Shown here in pieces: positions 1 through 9,173 of a stretch of 64,000 nucleotides of DNA. Every line of letters starts with the position of its first letter. The stretch's first letter is position 1. A program made the position numbers and the translations under genes. The notes below the pieces were generated by a model, which did no database searches, had not been told where the DNA came from, and saw only the letters and a list, made by a program, of their open reading frames with translations. Source of the stretch: Xiphydria camelus (taxonomy: Eukaryota > Arthropoda > Insecta > Hymenoptera > Xiphydriidae); the NCBI GenBank assembly GCA_963678675.1, contig OY783201.1, forward strand, positions 15,585,027 through 15,649,026, given 5' to 3'.

Positions 1-665
1 AGAACCAAATTATCATTGTGGGAAGGCGACAGCAGTGGATAAAAGCTGTTAACCGAAAAAAGTAAGTTTAGGTTATTAGTCGTTGAGAACAAAATTATTA
101 TCATATTGCAATATTTCAGTGAGGATGGTTCTTTATAGGTTCGTTCCAACTAACACGAGAACTTGTTCTGAACTCGACGGAGTGTTCATAGTCTGATCTA
201 GCCGTCCCAAAAATCAGACTGCGCACACTCCGTCGAGTTCAGAACCAGTTCTCGTGTTCGTTGGAACGAACACTATGGTTACCAACAAAATATTCAAAAA
301 TATGTAGTGCACATTTTGTCGGAGGCCAACGAAGTACCATGCAGTCTCATCCTGTGTATATTCCAACTATATTCTCTGTGACACGGTGCCAAATTTCAAC
401 AGAAGCAGAGAAGCAAGCTATTTCTCGTTTTGAAAGATATATGAAAAGGATCGACCGCACTTCTGAAACTGTTTTCAGCCCTAAAATTACACAGGTGATA
501 CAAGCTAACAATGAAGATGTAGAGGTTGAAAGAATAATCCATCCCGTCAATACAAAAAGTAATGTTGAAACACAGTGTTGTTTTGACTCTTACGAAACAA
601 ATAAAGAATATTTTGTGTTTGAAAGTTCCTTAGATGGAAATAACTTTATAAAGGGGGTAAATTGA
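1..665 (+). pseudogene. THAP-domain protein relic, interrupted by a MITE
   Basis: Positions 2-61 read WIKAVNRK and stop at a GTAAGT donor (62-67). An acceptor follows at 118-119. After it the frame gives WLPTKYSKICSAHF, then an open stretch to 665. This is the second half of a THAP zinc finger (C2CH; the C and H of ICSAHF are visible), a DNA-binding domain found in host proteins and transposases. The first C-x-C half would lie before the window. A 137-bp inverted repeat (136-272) splits the exon. Removing it with one TA copy rejoins the frame as S-L-W-L-P. The later 90 residues are not recognised. It is called a pseudogene because the insertion adds stops. The opposing SWIM relic at 646-867 suggests both belonged to one two-gene element. 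Confidence 0.75.
136..272. mobile_element. 137-bp hairpin MITE inside the THAP exon
   Basis: The arms GTTCGTTCCAAC (139-150) and GTTGGAACGAAC (260-271) are inverted. The pairing continues inward through a CTCGACGGAGTG / CACTCCGTCGAG stem around a loop of about 40 bp. It is flanked by TA (134-135 and 273-274). It has no coding capacity. The TA duplication suggests mobilisation by a Tc1/mariner-type or related transposase. The exact left end is uncertain by two or three bases. Confidence 0.75.
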
Positions 666-867
666 TAGACATTTGTCTTATAACATGTCCAGTTATAAAA
701 AACAGTCCATGGTGTTCTATTTCCTGAACATTTATCACATATTTTGCTTCACATAATTTCTTTCCTTTTAGCACTTCTGATGGTCTGTTATTATTGAAAT
801 ACATTTTTTCAAACCCACAGCGAATAACTTTGTCCATTTTTGGAAACAAATGCACAAAATACTTCAA
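646..867 (-). pseudogene. SWIM-type element protein fragment
   Basis: The minus strand reads KGKKLCEAKYVINVQEI and then FITGHVIRQ followed by LPP. This resembles the stretch just upstream of the CxC...CxH SWIM zinc finger in a large family of insect element proteins that combine SAP, SWIM and YqaJ-type nuclease domains. The SWIM cysteines themselves are not in the frame, which ends at LPPL, so only a fragment remains. It runs towards the THAP relic, the same tail-to-tail arrangement seen at 53597-54110. Assignment is by motif recognition only. Confidence 0.55.
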
Positions 868-1063
868 AAATTACATTACACGAAGAAAACACCGACTTAA
901 AAAAATTTACTGACACGTTTTGTTTATACCAACTATATTCCAGCAGCGATCACAAGGGGGCACTGTTCGCCGGTTCGTGCAGCTTCCCTATAGGCCCCTT
1001 ACACAGCCGGAATATCTCTGAATTCAGAGACGGAATTCATATTATTAATTCATAACGCCCGGA
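868..1063. repeat. Dispersed repeat fragment (also at 57595-57655, inverted)
   Basis: About 970-1063 contains TTACACAGCCGG, a CTGAATTCAGAG palindrome and GAATTCATATTATTAATTC. The reverse complement recurs at 57595-57655, again next to THAP/SWIM relics, so this is probably a terminal part of that element family. No gene is seen in 868-970. Confidence 0.5.
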
Positions 1064-1065
1064 AT

Positions 1066-1320
1066 TAGGTTGGCTGGGCAAAACTGAAGCAGATGGCGTC
1101 ACCGAGCCAAACACCCGCGGGCAAATTTAAACGGTTATAATATATTATTAAAATGCTGCACTAATGTGACTAATGTGACTGGTAAACAAATTTGTAAAAA
1201 TTAATTACGGTGATATGAAAGTGAAGCAGTTGAAGGAATTGTTAGTTGCTCTTAACGCCAAAACTGGTGGAAGAAAACAAGATTTGATTGAAAGGTATTT
1301 TGATAATATTTTAATTCCAT
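1066..1320 (+). mobile_element. Element end carrying the start of a SAP-domain gene
   Basis: TAGGTTGGCTGGGC begins at 1066 after AT. The next 75 bp match, inverted, the right end of the complete short element at 55970-56455. An ATG at 1215 starts MKVKQLKELLVALNAKTGG and continues RKQDLIER, a good SAP motif (a helix-extension-helix DNA-binding domain). A GTATTT donor follows at 1295, so this looks like exon 1. No second terminus was found downstream, so the element is truncated. 1321-1617 holds no gene I can support. Confidence 0.65.
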
Positions 1321-1619
1321 GTATTTTTGACAATCTCCTTTTTCTAATTTTCAAATTTCATGTAATGTTAGAAAATGATAATAATTCTTAAGGTAATACT
1401 TATGTTGCCTGTAGTAGTTTAAAAATTAATTTAACTTAATTAGAGGGTTCGAAGAGTAATTCGGAAGTGCAATTTTTGTACGTCATCTCCCGGTACTGAG
1501 GGGTACTGCCACTCGTATTTTTCATATATTTGCCCCCACGCCGAAGTGTTCGAGTAAAAAACTTCCAACCAGGCCAAGGGTGCCTTCAAGTATATATTAG
1601 AATGAACTGAGTATAGGTA

Positions 1620-1831
1620 CATCCGGGGACACGGTATCTGTCGCTGGTGACTTTTTTTAAACGTTATTTTTAAACGTACTAACCAATGAATAATTAATTC
1701 TCATGCGCACATTAGCTACGGTGGCGTCTACTCTCGTTAATGAAAGCATGAGGATTATTAATTATTGGTTAGTACGTTTAAAAATAACGTTTAAAAAAAG
1801 TCACCAGCGACAGATACCGTGTACCCGGGTG
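1620..1831. mobile_element. Hairpin MITE family A, copy 1
   Basis: This is a 212-bp near-perfect inverted repeat with inner arms CTGTCGCTGGTGAC and GTCACCAGCGACAG, and TA flanks at 1618-1619 and 1832-1833. Other copies lie at 5454-5625, 37835-38046 and 42911-43121. It is non-coding. Confidence 0.85.
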
Positions 1832-1886
1832 TAGATCCAATTTTGAACAGAAAGATATTTTCTGTCTTAAAACCGGCAATAAGTGT

Positions 1887-2519
1887 CTCAGTCATACCGG
1901 GTGTTTTCCTGGGTTGTTGACATAGGCCGATATGGTGCATAGCAGTTTGTAGACTATAGTATGTACGCTATTGGTCGGAGACGCAAGGACGCCGAGCGAT
2001 CGGCTCTGCCTATCGTCGGCAGACGTCAATCGTCGCGACAAAAGTTCCCTAGTGCGTAGGCACTGAGCAGACGAGAAAGTATGGCGGTTGATACAAAAAT
2101 TTGTTTACAAGGTGGAATTTTTCAGAGTAATTGTATTTTTTGAAAATAAAATGTGGTTTTCAAAGTTAATAAAATATTTCCATTCGCGAAACGATTTCCT
2201 TCGCGTTTATTTCGACTCTCGAACGCGCTTTTTAATAAATAGTCAAAATACAGTTAAAAAGAGTAATGAAGGAAGGGTAATAAATCTTGGGACAAATGTA
2301 AAATAATTAACGAGTTGTAGAGACAAGTGAACCGACGTGAAAAATAACAGTGACCAGGCAGTTCTCAGGATTTTTGAGTAGGGTAAGTGTAACGATAAAT
2401 CGAGAGGAATAACAAAAAGGAATTGTTTTGAAGTCATTCAATTTCTTTATACTTTATAAAGGTAATAATAGTACAAAAATTATTTGTAGACTTAGAGAAA
2501 GTGATGAATTCTTCATGGA
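1887..2519. repeat. Left arm of the 26-kb near-palindrome
   Basis: 1887-2210 is the reverse complement of about 27421-27736, starting with GTCTCAGTC and the ACCGGGTGTTTTCC terminus. 2211-2519 has no counterpart in the right arm. The arm continues at 22949, beyond the BEL insertion whose ATGGA duplication sits at 2515-2519. The outer TIR probably belongs to the DD41D-type mariner element copied in both arms. Confidence 0.8.
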
Positions 2520-3301
2520 TGTTACGGAACGTGTATGGGTGGGTGTTTAACGAATGGAACACTTTATTTGCACTCGAATTGCTTTATTTTGCACAGCTCA
2601 AACTCTTAGGGTAAACACACCTAAGTTCAGCCACTTCCAGTAGTCAGCCACTCTGCTGAATAAGTCGAAATATTAAGAATTCCCAGCGAAAGATTATTTT
2701 ATGCTCCTGTCCCAATTGTCGGCCATCTCTTTTCTACCTGATCTTCAACTTTTGTGTTGCATTGGTAACACTGTGCTAACATTAGACTGTGTTAACTGAC
2801 AGCGTCCGGCATTGGTAAGTAAAATCATAAGTTTTGTATAGTATAAGTAGGAGTAAGAAATAGTGAATTATGCAGTTTGATACGGTGATTCCGTGGTAAA
2901 CGATTTTTAGTTGATTTTATACTTAATAATACGTCGTTTACACAAAATGGTGTTACAGGTTATGTTCGGTTTGCTAGTTTTTATGGGGGCCGAGTATTGG
3001 CATAACAATTTCACCTGAAATCCAAAAGTCAGCCACCCGGCCGACTACTGGATATTTACCGGTTTACGTCGGTATCCAGTAGTCAGCCGCATTATTTCCA
3101 GCGTGGCTGACTATTAGGAAGTAGTCGGCCAATAGTCGGCCGTCGTTCTTTTTTTACCTAAAGTACATAAATTAGGTGCTGGAAATGATATTGAAGTGAG
3201 TGAACTAAATCAAAATACATATATTAGTGGATATTAAACTAGAAATTAAAACAATAATTAAGTAGGTACCTATATAAAAATGTAAATAAGTAAATTTAGG
3301 T

Positions 3302-4728
3302 TTGGGTCAGTTTACTTACACGTCCTCCTTTCTGCATAGGGATACAGGCGTCATGACAGACAAAAAACGTCCCATTCATCAATATCCTCAAAGTGCTTTA
3401 GATGCCGCTTTAGTTTCTGTACATGATGGTATGGGAATTAGGAAAGCCAGCAGAATCTATGGGGTTCCAAGAGGGACCATACAAGACCGATTGCATGGTC
3501 GAATCAAAACGACTAGTAGAAGAATGGGTCCCCCAACAGTTCTAAACAGTAATGAGGAACAACAATTGGTTAATTGGTTAAAGGAATTGGCAAAAACAGG
3601 GTTTCCTAAAAAAAAACTGAATTGTTATCAACAGTCCAACAACTTGTACTCGCCGATAAGCGCGAAACCCCATTTAAAGACGGGCGACCAGGAGACAAAT
3701 GGTACAGAAGTTTTTTAAAAAGACTTCCGGACCTCTCCCTTCGCGAACCAGAAGGTTTGATCAAATTACGAGCCACGATTACGGAAGAATATATTCGGAA
3801 ATGGTTTCGAGATCTGCAAGCTTACATTGCAGAAATTAAACAGGAGGAAATTTTTTCAGATCCGCGAAGAGTACGTACAGATTCCTATGGTGAGATGCCT
3901 TTACAACCATTGGATGTAAATGGGTCACCAACAGTAGTCCCTGAGCTCAACAGTATTACATCCGACTGTGATTCCCGAACCACACAAGAATTTTCCAGAG
4001 AAAATTGTGATGCAATCAATAAGGAAATTATGGTGAAGAGAATTGATGAAGTAGAAACTGTGTATTGCGTTGAAAGTAATGAAACTGAAGAAGCGACGAA
4101 TCAAGATGAAAATGGAAATGAAAGTGCAAATGGCTGTGACGTAGAAATAAACCATGTACCCGTTGCAGTGGCAGAAAGAAATTCTTGTGGTGACATTACA
4201 AACCAAAGATTTAAGCAACATTTATTTTGGCCTTCACCGATAGCTAGTCAGAGGAAAAACAATAAGCAACAAATGCAAGCAGCAATATCATCAGAAAATT
4301 ACAGAAAATATTTAGAAGAAAAAGAAAGTCGCCAAAAGAAGGAACAGTTAGAAAAAGAGAGGAGGAAGGAAGCGAAACGACTAAGAGCAATCGAAAAGAA
4401 CAGTGTCGTGCCAAGAAAGAAGAAAAGGGCGACGAAGAAGGCAGCCAGAGAATTAGCCAAAGAAGCAGATGAAAATCTCCCAAGGCGACATCCGGAAAAG
4501 TGTGGCATTTGTGAAGAAGATTTAGTCAGCGATGTTGAAGATGAGAACTTAAGGAGTGTTGAATGCGACAAATGCACTCGATGGTTTCATTTAATATGCA
4601 CTGAATTCATTGGTTGGTACTACGACGAGGTTCAAGAAATGCATTACATTTGCCCATATTGTTCAGAAACAGGTAGGTTACCTTATAAAGGCAAATTTCA
4701 TTTTTGTTATTCACGACCACTGTTTTAG
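3302..4728 (+). pseudogene. Pogo transposase lacking DDE core, with PHD finger
   Basis: The first frame has a Psq-type helix-turn-helix (SALDAALVSVHDGM, IRKASRIYGVPRGTIQDRL) and the start of a CENPB-type domain. A frame change follows in the A run at 3609-3617. The second frame resumes (KRETPFKDGRPGDKWYRSFLKR) and reaches EEIFSDPRRV, where the catalytic domain should begin. It then jumps straight to an acidic and basic linker, a K/E-rich helix, and a C-terminal PHD finger (CGICEED ... CDKCTRWFHLIC ... YICPYC). The roughly 200-residue DDE core is absent, so the element is non-autonomous. The DNA-binding and PHD parts could still make a protein if the shift were bypassed. Confidence 0.8.
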
Positions 4729-5453
4729 GTTAATGGAAACCAGCCCAGGGTATTTCAGCATTGCGAGGACCTAGTTCTACTCGAGATTGACACTTTTCTA
4801 CGTTTTAAAGAAGCAAAATGTACTTATTTTTCTACTATAAGTATAGTTACGTTACATTCTGAAAACAAAAATTTTGTGTTTTAAAATGCATAATATTTTA
4901 GGTTATAGTTCCTAGCAACGTTTTTTCATGTAAATCATCCAGAGTGTTTATATTTTGTTTTAAATATTTACATGTATCTCTTAGTACAGAATGTTATCTC
5001 GCTTATTTTGTCTATAAAATATTTCCAGCAGATTAAAAAATTGAGAAAATACTAATTTATTTCCCTGCTACTAAATACCCAAAGTGGTGGCTGACTATTG
5101 GCTACCAGGTGGCCGAACTTAGACTTCTCATGGCTGACTACTGGGAAACTGTTGTTTTTTCTAAGTTTCCATTTATTTCACCATTTCAAAGTAATATTTC
5201 AATAATTTCACCAAGTTAGTTTGTTCAGAAATAAATCGTCTACAAAGCTGTTCAAATTTCAAACTTCTAATATAAAACATGATTTTTTAAATGGTTTACC
5301 TTTCTGAGTATTGGATAAAGTGGCCGACTACTGGTGTGTTTACCCCACGGTTGCTAGATATAAGACGGTTGTCTGGTAACTGCTGACCAATCAGAACTCG
5401 GCAAGTGATGACGAAACAAGTATGCTGGGGCACCATACCTATACACCATGCGA

Positions 5454-5625
5454 TACAGAGTCCGTCGCTGATAACTTTCTAAAATCTCATTTTTAAACAT
5501 ACTAGCAATGAATAGTTAATTCTCATGCCCTCATTAACTACGGTGGCGTTTACCCTCGTTAATGAAAGCATGAGGATTGATTAATCATTAATTAGTACGT
5601 TCAAAAATAACATATAAAAAATGGG
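5454..5625. mobile_element. Hairpin MITE family A, copy 2 (degenerate)
   Basis: It has the same core as the other copies (TTAATGAAAGCATGAGGATT) but decayed ends, and no clear right terminus or flanking TA. It lies within the P-type element, so it travelled with it or landed after it. Confidence 0.7.
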
Positions 5626-5876
5626 TTACATAGAAGTAGGGGTTTCTATCAAAAACAAGTTTTTTTCATTTGTAGATAAGAACTAAAATTATTGTTTTTG
5701 AAAAGTTTTATATTAAAATGTAGATACGTTAAGGGAAAGGAAATGACAAAAACGAATTGCAGTTTTCAGTGTTTTGTTTTTTTTTAGAAAGAACATAATA
5801 TTTTCACATTACACGTAAGGCATTAACAAAAAATGTACTATAATTACAATAAAATTTACATATCAGGTATATTACG

Positions 5877-8593
5877 TTACAATTTTTTAAGTTTTTTTGC
5901 CCTTTTCCGACTTTCATCAGTCCCTGGGTCGTCATGCTTTCGTTTTATTGTAGATTCTTCTTTTCTTGTATTAATGTATTTAATTCTTATGAACACACGT
6001 TGTTTAACAAATGAGTATACTAATTTATATGGAATGTTAGATACTTTTTTAAATATAAATCGGCTGGTTCGCTCAACAATATTTGTTTTAAATTTAAAGT
6101 TGCTACCATGTAATTTCCTAAACCATTTATCCATTTGTTCTACATTTTCCTTCCATGAAAGTGAAGGTTCAGTAAGGCCTCCAAAAGAAAGACTTTGCAC
6201 CCAAGATGGCATAGCATATGAATGCATATTTCTTGCCTCATTTTCATATGTGTAGCAACCGAGTTCAGGGAACTCATTGTGATACTTTCGTGCTAAGAAT
6301 CCTGCAATATAAGCTAAACCATCTTTTTCACACATATTATTTGTAGATGATGATACAGAAGATGAAGTAGAGGAACGAGCAGGGGAAGCATCGCTAAATT
6401 TCTCAATATCGCTTTCTTCGAATTTAGAGGATTCGAGGATTGTTATGCTAGCTTTAATACCCGCCTGATTTAAAGCAGTGGATAGCACAAACTCCTCATC
6501 TTGGTCCCCCTGCACATTAGTATTTTTTTGTACCATACCAGGATTTTTTCCAAGTATAATCATTCGTATCCTGTATATTGCATTCAGAGGTGCAGGATGG
6601 TCGTGCAAGCCCCCTCTCGTTCTTATCTGAAACAAATTAAACAACATAAGAACATTGACTTGGTAAACAAATATTGTTGGAAAAATTTAATTTTATAACC
6701 TGACAAAACAAGTTCTCGAGACAATCTTGGTTTAGTCGATGAGTAAGAATATAGGAAATTCCATATCTTTCTTTTAAATCCTTGTATAGACGTTGTACTG
6801 AAGTGGTAGAAATAATAGCTCCTTTTTGAAAGATTTGCAGGGAATTTTTAGAAATAACCCTCATACTTCTAAAAGTTTCTGTAGCAGTTTCTAAAATTTG
6901 ATTCTGGTCTTCAAAATTTGTCCCATAAGGTCTTTTAGTTTGCACTGATGCACTAGGAGAATAGGAGTTCAAAACATCAAACCATGTATTAATAAGCCCA
7001 AAAAAATCTCCTACATTTCTGGCAAGTTCTTTGTCTTCCCCTGGTAAATATCTTGTTAATGCAGTGGCGGTGGTATTTGACATAAGCTGTGCTGCCAAAG
7101 CTACATTCTGCCTTTGTGATCTTTCACAAAATATGTGAATCGGCTTGAGTTTATGGCATGAACTAATTTCTGTACTTGTTTGTTCTATTAAACATTTTAC
7201 TGGTGTCTTGGTAATCCTTTTTCCATCTTTTAAAATAAATCCATGATCTAAGAACCAGTTTCTTATTAATTTTAATATGTGAGGGATATCCGCAAAAACA
7301 TATATTTTGTTTTTTGTTACTGGATGGAAGAAATAAGTTTGTTCTATGTTTACATTTAGTTCTGTCCAGAGTCCCAAGTTTCCTCCTCCACAATCTGAGA
7401 CGCAGGCAACAACCTCATATTTAATTTCATTCAGATCTGCATTGATTTGCTCTAGTAGAGATTTTGTCATTTTTGTATCAAATCCAATAAACACTGGTTG
7501 CTTCCATTGATTAAACAGACCTCTTGCCATTATAACTTGCATGTATTTATATGGCCCAACTATCTCATCCCATTTTTGATCATATTCTATCAATGATGAC
7601 ACTTTCACCTCATCGTATGATAGGACTGTCAATCTCTGAAGTTCTGTTTTTTCACTGCCACAGGTTTGCATCACCTTTAAGATATCTTTTAAGATTCCAT
7701 GTTGTAAATCCACATTTGAAGCCCAACTTTGTAAAGTTGAAATCCCTGGTAATGGATATTTTAATGTTTGCCTAGTGTAAATATAACCACGTTTACTAAA
7801 GTATCTAAGGGTGAAAGCCTTAGAAATTTCATCTGCGGTCCATCTTGCCTTACTTTTCTTTTTTAATATAATATCTAGCTGGTTGGGTGTTAAAAACTCT
7901 GACAAGATTTCCTTAACTCTAGCCTCTAAGCATTTATTGTCTACAATGCCCGCTCCTTCCTGAAGATGTTTTATTTTTTCTCGTAGAGCTTCTATTTCAC
8001 TCATGTTTTTTGTGTTTTCGTTTTTAAGATCCTCATTTTCCTTTTGTAACTGAGTGTACTTTTGCAAAAGAACATCAAAGGGTGACTGTTTGCTTGTGGA
8101 TTGCGAATCATCATCATTAATATCAAAAGAAGGGGCAGGAACTTCTGCAATATTTTCCTTGGACAACAAAAGTTGGGAAACAACTTTCTTTCTTTCTTTG
8201 ATTTCCATTCTTTTACTTCTTTCAGAGGGATTTTTGTCCATTTTGTTTGGCAAAAATAGTGTAGGTACAGCTAAAATTAAAAATAAAATTTGATTATGTG
8301 TGTATTGTAATTCAAATTATATTTAAGGACTTACCAGTGTCTTTTAGTTTCCTAGGTACGGTTTTAGTTAATTTTGCATGTATGAGATCCTCAAACTGGT
8401 CTGAATCGAAATGTTTGCTGCAAATCCTTTTGTTAACAGGATTAAAGGTGTCTTTCCTACAGCAAAGTTGAACCCATTGTTTTCTTAATATGGGATTTTT
8501 CGGGAATGTAAAAAACCTAACAATTTCTCCATCTTTCTTTGCCTTTTCATGATTACTATTACAAGTAGCAATACTGCAGATCGTCCCAGTCAT
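5877..8593 (-). CDS. P-element/THAP9-like transposase, three exons, 859 aa
   Basis: Exon 1 (8593-8335) encodes a THAP finger: CSIATC, then ICSKHF, with FTFPKNP between. It ends at a GTAAGT donor. Exon 2 (8270-6700) follows a TTTTAG acceptor; the joined frame reads KDTAVPTLFLPNKMDK. Exon 2 has a leucine-zipper-like coiled coil (about residues 120-180) and the catalytic region with VFIGFDTKMTK, CVSDCGGGNLG, FADIPHILKLIRNW and LTHRLNQDCLENLFCQ, as in P and THAP9 transposases. Exon 3 (6626-5877, TTTCAG acceptor) starts IRTRGGLHDHPAP. The exons total 2580 bp, 860 codons with the stop, with no internal stop. The protein would bind the element ends through the THAP domain and catalyse cut-and-paste. 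Activity is inferred, not shown. Confidence 0.9.
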
Positions 8594-9083
8594 CTTACCT
8601 AAAACTAAAACAATTCCTTATATTTGCTTAATTTTTAACTAAACTTATTGTTTACCTTCGGTTGTCGAGCTGCATTTAAGAACTAAATTATAATCCTCTG
8701 CTAAATTGTCTTTTAGTTAGTCTTTAATCAATTTTTAGCAACCACAGAACAGTCAAACACTCACAAAACTGAAATACGACACAAATATCCTCGAAAATAT
8801 TCAAATAACATTCGTAACACCATGAAACATTATGTAAATTAGTTGGACAGCTGAGTCGAAGCATACTTGTGACGTAGGCACTGACGTAACGGCCGCCATG
8901 ACACCGGCCTTACCAGACAACCGTTTAATATCTAGCAACCGTGTGTTTACCCTACCACGTGCGTTAGCTCGCTCCTCTTACCATAGAACTACTTAAATTA
9001 TAGAAAGTGCGAAGGCGCTGGATATTAGAACGAACGCTAGTGGCTCGCCCTAGCGGAAATAGGAATAAACTAAAATTACAACA

Positions 9084-9100
9084 TTCTCCCATCTTTTTAG
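9084..9100 (-). promoter_or_regulatory. BEL polypurine tract
   Basis: On the minus strand AAAAAGATGGGAGAA lies directly before the 3' LTR TGTTGTAA, the expected position and composition for the plus-strand primer of reverse transcription. Confidence 0.85.
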
Positions 9101-9173
9101 TTGAAACACTGAAACTCAAAATATCAAAAGGAACGAAACAAAATAAAGATTAAGTCAAAAAATGTCATAGTGT

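Larger units (their letters stand above)
5346..8943 (-). mobile_element. Complete P-type (THAP transposase) DNA transposon, 3598 bp
   Basis: Its ends are CACGGTTGCTAGATAT (5346) and its inverted partner ending CTAGCAACCGTG (8943). An inner stretch GACGGTTGTCTGGTAA / TTACCAGACAACCGT is also shared. It is flanked by the direct repeat TGTTTACCC (5337-5345 and 8944-8952), taken from the pogo terminus; P elements make 8-bp duplications, so one base may be chance. It contains one gene on the minus strand. A family A hairpin (5454-5625) sits in the non-coding region near the left end. Confidence 0.92.
2609..8952 (+). mobile_element. Pogo-type element with a P-type element in its right end
   Basis: The left terminus GGGTAAACACACC (2609-2621) matches the right terminus GGTG + TGTTTACCC, which is itself split by the P-type insertion (5333-5345 and 8944-8952). 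TA flanks (2607-2608, 8953-8954) and the undisturbed LTR at 22726-22943 prove the insertion. Without the P element it is about 2.7 kb. Both subterminal regions carry many copies of GTAGTCAGCCAC / GTGGCTGACTAC-like motifs (2638-3142 and 5090-5332), likely transposase binding sites. Confidence 0.93.
2520..9083 (-). repeat. BEL 3' LTR, split into 2520-2608 and 8953-9083
   Basis: The two pieces together align end to end with 22726-22943. The break is at TA (2607-2608 and 8953-8954), the duplicated target of the pogo insertion. Confidence 0.93.

Noticed and set aside
5833..6255. Plus-strand frame opposite transposase exon 3
   Set aside because: It is a shadow of the P-type transposase.
5346..8943. 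P-type gene as a host THAP gene
   Set aside because: TIRs and a target duplication bracket it exactly inside a pogo terminus, so it is an element gene.
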